Shown here one piece after another: positions 7,852 to 14,747 of a stretch of DNA of 44,570 nt. The position numbers and the translations under genes were made by a program. The notes below the pieces were generated by a model that was given only the letters and a program-made list of their open reading frames with translations, did not search any database and was not told the origin of the DNA. The DNA lies in IMG/VR virus record IMGVR_UViG_3300046656_000055, positions 1 to 44,570 of that record; one strand, given 5' to 3'. Position 1 is the stretch's first letter; every line of letters begins with the position of its first letter. This stretch comes from a virus.

Positions 7852-9306
7852 TTAAGCGTAAGGATTCCACCGATGCTCAGCTTCATCTGCACGATTACCA
7901 GCATGCGAGAATTTCGGTGCGACTGGATAGGCAAATGTCATGGCTAAAGCGTCAGCATAATCAGGGCTTGCAAGTCCTCGGCGTTTCATTTCTTCTTTAC
8001 TTTCAAGGATTAACTGGTCTTTTTTATTGTGCGCGTACTCGATTGAAGTAAGTTCCATCTCTAACTCAGCCTTGTTCTCAATTGCGCCACCAGATTTCAA
8101 CCATTCCTTAAGCATTACGTACATGTAAGAACGCATATTCGCACATTTTAAGTTTGGGGATGCAGCTCCAAACTGGACTTCAATAACTTTATGGCCAAGT
8201 TGTTTTATCCTATCGCCAACAGGGCCACCAACCCCAGTACCATCATAGAAAAAATAGTCAGGCTTATGATCTTTAATCAATTCAATCGTTTTAGAAACCA
8301 ATCGCATGGAGTCTTTAACTTCGGAACCAGGAATGATAATTGACTTAATCGAACGCGCATCCAATCCCCGACGGAACACAAAGGCGCAGCGGTCATCACC
8401 ACCACGAGCGATATCCAAAGACATAATAAGAGAGTCATCGAAGTTATATCTCTCCTCTCTTTTCATCGCCTCGCTAACCAAATCAGAATCAATTAACTGC
8501 AAGCTCGAAGCATTAGGAAACATTCCACGAACACGAACACGAGCAATGTCGCTATCTTCTCCATAGTCCTCAATGAGTTGATTAGCTTCTGTCTTTGATA
8601 TGCCTTCAACGGTTCTGGAATCGATTTGAGTATGACCCCATCGATGACCCATGCGGCCAAAACATTCTCGAAAAGATCCGGTGTTTCTTGTTGGATTGCC
8701 AAAGACGCACCAGATAATTTCTGTGTTTTCATCGGTTAGCGCTCCTAAAGATACTTCCCAAATCTTTTCAGGAATAGCAGAAGCCTCATCGAATAATAAT
8801 AATATTCTCTTGCCCTTATTATGTAAACCTTGGAACGCTTCAGGATTAGTTTCATTCCAAGTAACCCTGTCACATCTCCAGTTATTCCTAGCGCTTGGAT
8901 CATTGCTAAAAATTGATGTGGCCTCACAAGTAAACCAGTGTGAGTTAATTGCTAAACGATTCCATTTAACAATTTCAGGCCAGGTCTTGGTTTTTAATTG
9001 AGGCTCTGTATTTGCAGTAACAATAATGCGAGTATTTGGGAAGGTCGATAACCCCCAGTGGATGAGCCATCCAACGATAGTTGATTTACCAATTCCGTGA
9101 CCTGAAGCAATGGCTTCTCTGATAACTTTCTTGCCTGATCGGAGTTGATCTCCAATTTTTTCAAGGAACTCTTCTTGCCACTTTCTCGGTCCACGCTCTC
9201 CTTGTAACGCATCTTCGCCCCAAGGGTAAATGAATTTTACAAATGTATAAGGATCATGGGTGAACTTGGCAGTTTCTTTGATTAAACGTAACTCATCGTT
9301 ATTCAC
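7852..9306 (-). CDS. terL: Terminase large subunit
   Basis: The 484-residue DNA-packaging motor has an N-terminal ATPase. Its Walker A is GHGIGKST (residues 69-76), Walker B is ILLLFDEAS (D173, E174), and the coupling region is FGNPTRNTG (about 202-210). The C-terminal RuvC-like nuclease has acidic residues in MSLDIARGG (D298), FFYDGTGVGG (D355) and DYADALAMT (D449/D452). It cuts and translocates the concatemer into procapsids through the portal. The start is GTG 9306. It lies 8 bases after the small subunit gene. A gap of about 100 bases follows before the acetyltransferase gene, in which I see no convincing gene. Confidence 0.95.
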   Translation of the reverse strand: MNNDELRLIKETAKFTHDPYTFVKFIYPWGEDALQGERGPRKWQEEFLEKIGDQLRSGKKVIREAIASGHGIGKSTIVGWLIHWGLSTFPNTRIIVTANTEPQLKTKTWPEIVKWNRLAINSHWFTCEATSIFSNDPSARNNWRCDRVTWNETNPEAFQGLHNKGKRILLLFDEASAIPEKIWEVSLGALTDENTEIIWCVFGNPTRNTGSFRECFGRMGHRWGHTQIDSRTVEGISKTEANQLIEDYGEDSDIARVRVRGMFPNASSLQLIDSDLVSEAMKREERYNFDDSLIMSLDIARGGDDRCAFVFRRGLDARSIKSIIIPGSEVKDSMRLVSKTIELIKDHKPDYFFYDGTGVGGPVGDRIKQLGHKVIEVQFGAASPNLKCANMRSYMYVMLKEWLKSGGAIENKAELEMELTSIEYAHNKKDQLILESKEEMKRRGLASPDYADALAMTFAYPVAPKFSHAGNRADEAEHRWNPYA

Positions 9307-9314
9307 AACGCACG

Positions 9315-9731
9315 CTAAGCATCTTCTGGTTCTTCAGTCGTACGCTTCAAAGCCTTCTCTAAAGCAGAACTGATATTTATACTTCCTGTTATTTCTTTTT
9401 TGTCTGGAGCATCAAGGCCGAGATATTTACTACGCCGTTCTTGAATACGAAGGACTATCGTTGCAGCACCTTGATCTCCTTCTTCTGCTTTCACAGTATA
9501 AATTTGGAGCATTTTATCCAAACGCTCTAATTCAGTCTCGACATAATCTTTTCCAATTGCAGCAGTTTGTTCAGCGAGAGCTTTTAAAGTTTTTTGGATG
9601 TATCTCCAAACAGAAGTATAACTGCAATTTATTTGTTCTCCAATTTCACGATAGGTGAAACCTTGAACGTGCAGTTTCCAAGCCCTTAGCGCTTGTTCAT
9701 CGGAGATTTGTATATCTAATTGACTTGTCAC
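9315..9731 (-). CDS. terS: Terminase small subunit (HTH)
   Basis: The 138-residue protein has an N-terminal helix-turn-helix (residues ~20-48, YREIGEQINCSYTSVWRYIQK) followed by a long helical oligomerisation region and an acidic tail (RTTEEPEDA). This is the layout of DNA-recognition subunits of terminases, and the gene sits directly upstream of the large subunit. The start is GTG 9731 with a weak AGG upstream. It presumably recognises the packaging initiation site; that site was not identified. Confidence 0.87.
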   Translation of the reverse strand: MTSQLDIQISDEQALRAWKLHVQGFTYREIGEQINCSYTSVWRYIQKTLKALAEQTAAIGKDYVETELERLDKMLQIYTVKAEEGDQGAATIVLRIQERRSKYLGLDAPDKKEITGSINISSALEKALKRTTEEPEDA

Positions 9732-9781
9732 GCCTAAACTTTATCACGATTTTCCACATAACCACGCAAAAAAGTCAACAA

Positions 9782-9976
9782 TTATTTATTGACAGCAATA
9801 GCCTCAGCAATCATAGACAACGAATTGGCGATTGCTTCGGTACCGTTTTTAACTTCCATTGCCAACATTTCTACGGCACCCATTTCGGTCATCGCATTGT
9901 TGGTTCCTAATCTTCCAAGTTCATCACCGATTTTTTTAATTGCTTTTAAAATCTCATCTTCAAAATCTCTCGTCAT
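9782..9976 (-). CDS. Small acidic helical protein, unknown
   Basis: The 64-residue protein (MTRDFEDEILKAIKKIGDEL at its N-terminus) is predicted almost wholly helical, with heptad-like hydrophobic spacing. AAGGAAAATAGAA gives a clear ribosome site. It lies between the candidate origin region and the terminase small subunit gene on the same strand. It could be a packaging or regulatory accessory; no family was recognised. Confidence 0.7.
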   Translation of the reverse strand: MTRDFEDEILKAIKKIGDELGRLGTNNAMTEMGAVEMLAMEVKNGTEAIANSLSMIAEAIAVNK

Positions 9977-9999
9977 TTCTATTTTCCTTTTTTTGATTT

Positions 10000-10190
10000 G
10001 TAACCGCGTAACCTGTAACCACCCCTACTTATACCTTTCTGTACCTGTTCCCCCTCCCTCCCCTACCCATCACATACACATACATATATATATATATATG
10101 AGGTTACATGAGTTACAGAGGTACAGATATGGGAATCATTAAGTAATTTCTGTTACCTGTGAAAACGTTGGCTGTAACATCTCGGTTACC
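10000..10190. other. Candidate replication origin: GTAACC repeats, G-rich tract, alternating AT tract
   Basis: The motif GTAACC occurs at 10000-10005, 10008-10013 and 10015-10020. The inverted form GGTTAC lies at 10102-10107, with shorter GTTAC/GGTAC forms at 10112-10116 and 10120-10124, and further copies at 10152-10157, 10174-10178 and 10184-10190 within the 3' end of the VapE-like gene. Between the two blocks are a C-rich run (10050-10068) and a 30-base perfectly alternating pyrimidine-purine tract ending in (TA)n (10071-10100). Iterons flanking an easily melted segment beside a primase/helicase gene look like a phage origin. The alternative is an operator cluster controlling the downstream terminase and late genes. 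Confidence 0.55.
10050..10068 (-). other. Canonical G-quadruplex motif
   Basis: The minus strand reads GGGTAGGGGAGGGAGGGGG: four runs of at least three G with loops of one or two bases. It meets the standard G3-loop pattern with very short loops, which favours a stable parallel quadruplex. It lies on the sense strand of the late genes between the VapE-like gene and the 64-residue gene, so it could form in single-stranded DNA during replication or in the transcript. Confidence 0.75.
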
Positions 10191-11803
10191 TTAACCCATC
10201 TCTTGACAACATGTTTGCCTTTTCTCACACTTTTATTAACAAGACCTAACTTAGCCAATATCTTGCATATCCTACTTGTTGTCTGAAAATCGATTTTAGC
10301 TAGGTCATTTATCTTCAAACACTCCTTTGCGACCTCTAGCGAGGTTACATCATTTCTCATTTCTATGTACTCTTGGATGGGTTCTTGCCAGTCATCAATC
10401 TGCCTATGTTCCTCTTGAATGGCCTCTGTCGCTTCTCTTGGCATATCCCACCACTTGGCAGAAGATTTGAACTTGTGAAAGGCCTCTGCAAAGAACTGTT
10501 CTCTGTCCTGTTCGATAGAATTTTTATCAATCTTACCAACTGTTATTGGCCAAAACCTCCTCCCGCCAGTTTCATCCCTTAGGAATTGTGGTTTATTGGT
10601 TGTGCCAACAAAAACACACTTCCTTGGATGGTCTTGTGGGGTTTTCCCGTAAGGCACCCTAAACCTGTCAGTTGGTCTCGAGATGGTTGCTTTGATTGCC
10701 GATAGGTCCGCGTTTTTAAAAGAATCAAGTTCTGACATCTCAATAATAAGTTTCCCTTGAATGCAAACAGAGAAATCCTTATTCGAGACTTTCTCACTCA
10801 CTTCCGCTGCCCATTTACCACCTACAACACTTACAGATGTAGATTTTAAAGCCCCTTGCTTACCAATTAGGACAACCATATTATCAAGCTTACAACCTGG
10901 CTTAAAAACCCTTGCAGCGATTCCTATCCAGAAGTTTTCAGAAGCGCAGTGCGTGTATAAAGAATCAGAGGCACCGAAATATTTATGAAAGAAACTTTGG
11001 ATTCTTGACACACCGTCCCAAGAAAGAGAATGAATCCAATCCTTGGGTTCATTACGTTTACGACGCATCGCGTAAAGTCTCATTGCTTGATTGGTGACTT
11101 TGTCTGAAACGCGGGATAGCCCCAAAGTACGCTGGAAATAAAGCATGAGCTCTAGGTCTTCTGCTTCGCTCCACTCTCTCGGTTCCGTTGAACGGCAATT
11201 TCCTGCCTTCCAGGTTGTGAAATATTTCAAATGAAAATCATCCCACCAGGCGAAGTCTTTGAACTCTGGTAATCCTTCAAGCGCTCGAAAGACATTATCT
11301 GCTGAATGACCAACGCTGCCTTGCCGGTTAGGCTGAACCCCTAACATCTGCCAGACAGAAAGCTTATCTGGCATCATCGGAGAATCAAGCGCATCCTCAG
11401 ATAACTGAACGATGTTAGTTATGTGCTGCGCTGGAGGTTCTGTCTGTGGCCAGTCTTCTGTTATGGCCACAGCTGGTTTTAAATAAACCTTAGCGGTGTT
11501 GACAGCAATATTAGCTTTTAAGTCGATTACTTTAGACTTGCGGTTGTTTTCAATCCATTCGGCTAGCCGTTCATGGGCAGCTTCAACGGTTAACCCGCGA
11601 AGATGAGCGTAGAAGGCGGTGAAGTTCTCATAAAGAGTGCCAGACTGTCCACGACTTGAACGTCCAGACTCTAAGTTAATTCCATAATCTCCAGAAGTAT
11701 ACCAATGCCCATTTATAACCCCATCAGGAAGTACAATAGCTAGTATCTCAGGTAATGAGGCGATTAAATCGCGCTCATAAGCATTATCCTTGTCTCCAGA
11801 CAT
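10139..11803 (-). CDS. VapE-like primase/helicase
   Basis: The protein has 554 residues. The N-terminal ~90 residues resemble the degenerate primase-type N-domain of phage helicases (GHWYTSGDYGINLESGRSS, then FTAFYAHLRGLTVEAAHERL). The C-terminal half is a virulence-associated-E type P-loop ATPase: Walker A is GKQGALKST (314-322), Walker B KLIIEMSELD (351-360), then FVGTTNKPQFLRDETGGRRFWP (398-419), whose arginines are the likely finger. A C-terminal winged-helix-like segment follows. It is the best candidate for the replication initiator/helicase, and the repeat-rich candidate origin lies at its 3' end. AGGGAG precedes the ATG, which overlaps the upstream gene. Confidence 0.87.
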   Translation of the reverse strand: MSGDKDNAYERDLIASLPEILAIVLPDGVINGHWYTSGDYGINLESGRSSRGQSGTLYENFTAFYAHLRGLTVEAAHERLAEWIENNRKSKVIDLKANIAVNTAKVYLKPAVAITEDWPQTEPPAQHITNIVQLSEDALDSPMMPDKLSVWQMLGVQPNRQGSVGHSADNVFRALEGLPEFKDFAWWDDFHLKYFTTWKAGNCRSTEPREWSEAEDLELMLYFQRTLGLSRVSDKVTNQAMRLYAMRRKRNEPKDWIHSLSWDGVSRIQSFFHKYFGASDSLYTHCASENFWIGIAARVFKPGCKLDNMVVLIGKQGALKSTSVSVVGGKWAAEVSEKVSNKDFSVCIQGKLIIEMSELDSFKNADLSAIKATISRPTDRFRVPYGKTPQDHPRKCVFVGTTNKPQFLRDETGGRRFWPITVGKIDKNSIEQDREQFFAEAFHKFKSSAKWWDMPREATEAIQEEHRQIDDWQEPIQEYIEMRNDVTSLEVAKECLKINDLAKIDFQTTSRICKILAKLGLVNKSVRKGKHVVKRWVKVTEMLQPTFSQVTEIT

Positions 11804-11969
11804 TTTCTTCTCCCTTGATATCCATCACCAAATTATAAAATTCCTCATCCGTATCTTTAAGCCAAGTCATAAAGTCATTAAAATTACCTTTCCCACCACC
11901 GCGAAGCCAAAGTAATAGTTGACGACCTAATAAAATAGCAGTGCCTGTGTCTTGCGAACGGAATTCCAT
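11784..11969 (-). CDS. Small conserved-looking protein, unknown
   Basis: The 61-residue protein (starting MEFRSQDTGTAILLGRQLLL) has a hydrophobic first half, a Gly-rich turn and an acidic Trp-containing second half (FMTWLKDTDEEFYNLVMDI). A perfect AGGAGG lies 5 bases before the ATG, one of the strongest ribosome sites in the window, and its 3' end overlaps the VapE-like start. It may partner the replication protein. No family was recognised. Confidence 0.72.
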   Translation of the reverse strand: MEFRSQDTGTAILLGRQLLLWLRGGGKGNFNDFMTWLKDTDEEFYNLVMDIKGEENVWRQG

Positions 11970-11978
11970 TTAGTCCTC

Positions 11979-12302
11979 CTAAGAAATAAGGTTGATAAAA
12001 TCGTCAACTGACCGGCATACCCCTGCAATGCCGCCTGACATATTGACTTGATCGATAAAATTTTGCTGCTCCTTGGTCGGATATTTTCCTGGGCGTTTGA
12101 GTTCGACGGCGAGAAAGATTGCATCTTTAATAATTGGGCATTTCTTCCACCCAATCAAATCACTCCCGCCAGGTCTTCCAACGCCAAACCTAATCCACTT
12201 ACCACGCGAGTCTTTAAACATGCCTGAGTTGTTGCGAAATAGGACGCAGCCATGCTTGGGGGCTTCGAGTAAGATTGCTTTTAGGATTTGGGATTCAGAC
12301 AC
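11979..12302 (-). CDS. VRR-NUC-like nuclease
   Basis: The 107-residue product carries the compact VRR-NUC arrangement: N-terminal helix (SESQILKAILLEAPKHGC), the NN(S/T)G segment FRNNSGMF, then GRPGGSDLIG with the catalytic Asp, and FLAVELKRPG with the E-x-K pair. A C-terminal helix with QQNFIDQVNMSGG follows. These PD-(D/E)xK enzymes act as phage resolvase-like or recombination nucleases. The frame is open to TTG 12368, but I choose GTG 12302 because a small gene ends there (TGA 12297-12295) and the homologous core begins at VSES. TTG 12305 is equally possible. Confidence 0.82.
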   Translation of the reverse strand: MSESQILKAILLEAPKHGCVLFRNNSGMFKDSRGKWIRFGVGRPGGSDLIGWKKCPIIKDAIFLAVELKRPGKYPTKEQQNFIDQVNMSGGIAGVCRSVDDFINLIS

Positions 12303-12420
12303 CAAGACACCATAGAAGCAACGAAGTTGTAGCCCATGAAACGAACACAATGATTGCGATAAACTCAAGGCAAGGAATTATTTCAAATTCCCAGTCGAGG
12401 TTTTTAATGTATTTAAACAT
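12295..12420 (-). CDS. Small membrane protein (41 residues)
   Basis: ATG 12420 lies inside the last codons of the preceding gene, and TGA 12297-12295 overlaps the nuclease start. It encodes 41 residues: a charged N-terminus (MFKYIKNLDWEFEI) and one hydrophobic span (residues ~19-40, FIAIIVFVSWATTSLLLW). The frame overlaps the N-terminal extension of the nuclease frame, and only one of the two readings is likely used. Overlap at both ends and the coherent membrane segment favour a real gene. It could act with the adjacent 65-residue membrane protein. Confidence 0.55.
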   Translation of the reverse strand: MFKYIKNLDWEFEIIPCLEFIAIIVFVSWATTSLLLWCLGV

Positions 12421-12610
12421 TGAAATAAATAACCAATCCAGCAACTAAAAAAAATATAAATAATATCGCCCAAGCAATCCTTGACTCAGTGCGTTGTTGG
12501 TCTTCGAGGTCTTTTATATGCTGTTTTGCTTCTTCGTTATATTTATGAAGTCTAAGTAAGGCTGCTTTATATTCAAAATATTCTTTGTCCAATATTGGTA
12601 TGTCTTTCAT
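12413..12610 (-). CDS. Coiled-coil tail-anchored membrane protein
   Basis: The 65-residue protein has a charged helical N-terminal region (residues 10-45, LRLHKYNEEAKQHIKDLEDQQ) and a C-terminal membrane span (IAWAILFIFFLVAGLVIYF) leaving only two or three residues outside. The start overlaps the helicase stop as ATGA and follows GGGGGAGGAG. It is followed by another single-span gene. The role is unknown; it might tether replication or nuclease proteins to the membrane or be an early membrane-active factor. Confidence 0.72.
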   Translation of the reverse strand: MKDIPILDKEYFEYKAALLRLHKYNEEAKQHIKDLEDQQRTESRIAWAILFIFFLVAGLVIYFNV

Positions 12611-13974
12611 CTCCTCCCCCTTCCCTGCAATTTCATCTGCGCCCAGTAATAAGGATTGCGATAACCACGACTACGTCCCACAGCGACCAACTCTGCCATT
12701 GTCTTAGCCATACCTTCTTCACGTTTTCGTTTCGCACGGTTGATAATTTTTATTTCTTCCAGTTCTCCTTCGATTTCTTCAACAGTCCTAGGTTCAATTG
12801 GGTACAGTTCGCCACAATATGGGCACGCTTCTTGACCGCGAAATGAACAGGCGTAGCATTTTGGACAGATGCGGATACTTGGCCCAGTGGCAGCCTTACA
12901 CTCTTGCTTGGTTCTGCCTTCAAGGCTCCAGATAATCTCTTCATCTGGCAAGCCATGGCGTTGCATGTTGCCAGCCGCGTCCATAATAATAGCGTAATCT
13001 TTACCAGGATGAGTACGAAGACAACGGCCAATCATTTGCCTATGCAGTGACCGAGATTGTGTTGGTCTCAGGACGAGTAATGCTTCAATGCCAGAAATAT
13101 CTAGCCCTTCGCCGAATAAATCTACATTACTTAGGACTCTTATTTCTCCTCGTTCGAATTTTTTCATGATTCTATCGCGCTCATCGTAAGGAGTGTCTCC
13201 ATCGACATGAGCTGCAAGCATCCCTGCTATTTGGAATTGTCTAACGACGTTCTTTGAATGTTCTATGGATACACAGAAAATCAAAGTACGTTTACCTTTG
13301 GCTAATTTATTGTAATGGGAAAGCGCTTCGCCGGTGATGGTAGGTTTATCAACTGCTACTTGCAAGGCTGGTTTATAAAAATCTCCCATTCTCGTATGGA
13401 TACCAGAGACATCAATAGAAGTTTTCGGTGCAAAGACTTTGTAATCGGATAAATAACCTTGGGCGATAAGCGAACGAACGCTTGGCCCGTGAATCATATG
13501 TGTGAAGAATTTTCCTAGGCCTTTGCCGTCAAGACGTTCTGGGGTAGCAGTAAGGCCAATATGAAAAGCATGTGGATAGGAAGCATAAACTCTAGCCCAG
13601 GAGGCTGCAGAAAGGTGTTGGCATTCATCCCAGATAATTAAATCTGGCTTATCGAAACTGTAATGCCTATTTTTAAGTGTCTGAACGCTGCACACTTGAA
13701 CAAGTGGGTGAGGGTTTGCCGCAATACCAGCGCTTATAAGGCCATGTTCTACCCGTTCAGCAGTAAAACAATTCGCTGCCTGCATGAGAAGTTCTCGTCT
13801 ATGCACATTAAACCATGACCGCTTACGGCGTAATGCGGCAGATTTCAACATGTGGACGGCAAGTATGCGCTTACCACTACCGGTGGGTGCCTCAATTAAT
13901 ATTTTCCTTACGCCGCACCGCATCATAGATTGCGCTTCTTCGATAATAGCTTCCTGATATGGGCGAAGAATCAT
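12607..13974 (-). CDS. SF2 DEAD/DEAH-type helicase with C-terminal zinc ribbon
   Basis: The 455-residue protein has all core superfamily 2 motifs: RPYQ near residue 4, Walker A APTGSGK (29-35), DECQ (116-119), TATP (142-145), DGDTPYDER, and motif VI QMIGRCLR (313-320). Residues 370-387 hold four Cys in a CxxC...CxxC pattern (C370, C373, C384, C387) plus C376, a zinc ribbon. It probably unwinds or remodels DNA during replication or recombination. It is the first gene of the minus arm; upstream lies the divergent control region with a dyad at 13983-14016. Confidence 0.92.
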   Translation of the reverse strand: MILRPYQEAIIEEAQSMMRCGVRKILIEAPTGSGKRILAVHMLKSAALRRKRSWFNVHRRELLMQAANCFTAERVEHGLISAGIAANPHPLVQVCSVQTLKNRHYSFDKPDLIIWDECQHLSAASWARVYASYPHAFHIGLTATPERLDGKGLGKFFTHMIHGPSVRSLIAQGYLSDYKVFAPKTSIDVSGIHTRMGDFYKPALQVAVDKPTITGEALSHYNKLAKGKRTLIFCVSIEHSKNVVRQFQIAGMLAAHVDGDTPYDERDRIMKKFERGEIRVLSNVDLFGEGLDISGIEALLVLRPTQSRSLHRQMIGRCLRTHPGKDYAIIMDAAGNMQRHGLPDEEIIWSLEGRTKQECKAATGPSIRICPKCYACSFRGQEACPYCGELYPIEPRTVEEIEGELEEIKIINRAKRKREEGMAKTMAELVAVGRSRGYRNPYYWAQMKLQGRGRR

Positions 13975-13982
13975 TGTCTTTG

Positions 13983-14016
13983 GTTAGGTGTTGTAGTAAG
14001 TATGCTTCTACCTAAC
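13983..14016. promoter_or_regulatory. Dyad upstream of the helicase gene
   Basis: GTTAGGT (13983-13989) and ACCTAAC (14010-14016) are perfect inverted complements separated by 20 bases, directly upstream of the helicase ATG. The pattern suits an operator or a 5'-leader stem. A related GGTTAGGT string occurs near 19873, upstream of the other minus-strand gene. The minus-arm promoter itself was not confidently located; AT-rich TATAAA strings lie at about 14015-14060. Confidence 0.4.
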
Positions 14017-14097
14017 ATTTTATAAAGGTAACGCAACTAAAAAATTCAGTATTTTATAAGCCATGGTAATCATTAAAGTATATTTTTCATTAAAACG

Positions 14098-14126
14098 TTG
14101 ACACGTAATATGGTCTGGCATAATAT
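14098..14126 (+). promoter_or_regulatory. Sigma70-like promoter for the plus arm
   Basis: TTGACA (14098-14103) is a perfect -35 box. CATAAT (14119-14124) preceded by TGG gives an extended -10 at a short 15-base spacing; TAATAT (14121-14126) gives a 17-base spacing. Transcription would begin about 25-30 bases before the first plus-arm gene at 14163. This implies host RNA polymerase starts the early genes, consistent with the lack of a phage RNA polymerase. Confidence 0.65.
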
Positions 14127-14146
14127 GCAGTTATATAACACGTAAT
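14101..14146 (+). repeat. Direct repeat ACACGTAAT at the early promoter
   Basis: ACACGTAAT occurs at 14101-14109, overlapping the -35 box, and at 14138-14146, downstream of the -10. The start-to-start distance is 37 bases. Paired sites bracketing a promoter are a plausible operator for the HTH protein encoded at 14744-14956; this is inference. Confidence 0.4.
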
Positions 14147-14162
14147 TTAGCGGAGATTATAA

Positions 14163-14375
14163 ATGATCTACTACGAATGCACATGCGATACATGCGGAGA
14201 AACGTTTGCTAATGAGTCTGCTAACTGTATTGATGAAGTTATCAGAGAACTAAAAGATTTAGATAATGAGTGTGACACTGGAGATAAGATGCTTTGTGAA
14301 GAATGCATGTTAAAGCATCAAGAGAAACTAGAAAGAGAAGATGCCATGCAATTTCAGTATGCGAAGGATTTATAG
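14163..14375 (+). CDS. Cys-rich zinc-binding-like early protein
   Basis: The 70-residue protein has an N-terminal CxCxxCGxT motif (YECTCDTCGET) and a later CEEC pair, with an acidic helical middle. The Cys pairs suggest one zinc site. It is the first gene after the early promoter, with GGAG 8 bases before the ATG. The N-terminal motif is shared with the protein at 21501-21716, so the two may be paralogues. Function is unknown; small zinc proteins made first after infection often modify host machinery. Confidence 0.75.
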   Translation: MIYYECTCDTCGETFANESANCIDEVIRELKDLDNECDTGDKMLCEECMLKHQEKLEREDAMQFQYAKDL

Positions 14376-14377
14376 AG

Positions 14378-14551
14378 ATGAAAGAACGCATCATATTATT
14401 AGTCATACTTGGCTTGATTGCATTATTTTTTATTACCTCAACTGCAATTTGTCTAAGTTGTTGGGGTCCATGTAATTCAAATATGGATTGTGAAGGCGGG
14501 TGCCATTGTCGCGGTGGGACAGTTCAAACCATTGGAGATTGTGAGTACTAA
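14378..14551 (+). CDS. Secreted or membrane-anchored cystine-knot-like peptide
   Basis: The 57-residue protein has an N-terminal signal or membrane segment (residues 4-24, ending TSTAI) followed by 33 residues with seven Cys at 25, 28, 32, 38, 42, 44 and 55. The spacing C25-x6-C32-x5-C38-x3-C42-x1-C44-x10-C55 matches the inhibitor cystine knot pattern, and the DCEGGCHCRG segment resembles squash-type knottins. C28 is the extra one. ATG 14378 lies two bases after the previous stop, with AGGA upstream. If exported, disulfides could form in the periplasm. A zinc-binding anchor is the alternative. Confidence 0.72.
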   Translation: MKERIILLVILGLIALFFITSTAICLSCWGPCNSNMDCEGGCHCRGGTVQTIGDCEY

Positions 14552-14552
14552 T

Positions 14553-14747
14553 ATGGAAAAACATGACAGAAACGAATTAAGAATGGAAGAAATTAGTCAA
14601 ACACTGTTTGAATACATCATTCATAAAATGTCCTGGGAAAAGAAAAAAACCACAACTGGTTTGGAATATGAAACAGCGCACTCTTTTTTATGGGAAATGA
14701 AAGAACCATCCGGGAGAATAAGTTATTGGAGGCAGTTAAAAAAATGA
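14553..14747 (+). CDS. Small charged early protein, unknown
   Basis: The 64-residue protein (MEKHDRNELRMEEISQTLFE at its N-terminus) is helical and charged, ending GRISYWRQLKK. The start at 14553 follows the previous stop by one base; an earlier in-frame ATG at 14490 would overlap the preceding gene by 60 bases. It overlaps the next gene as ATGA. No family was recognised. Confidence 0.65.
   Translation: MEKHDRNELRMEEISQTLFEYIIHKMSWEKKKTTTGLEYETAHSFLWEMKEPSGRISYWRQLKK

Noticed and set aside
10071-10100. CRISPR or tandem-repeat array at the CA/TA alternating run
   Set aside because: It is a simple dinucleotide-type run with no spacer structure; treated as part of the candidate origin instead.
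9789-10142. Plus-strand 117-codon frame across the candidate origin
   Set aside because: Its C-terminus is low-complexity (HIHIHIYIYM) produced by the alternating AT tract, and it is antisense to the 64-residue gene.
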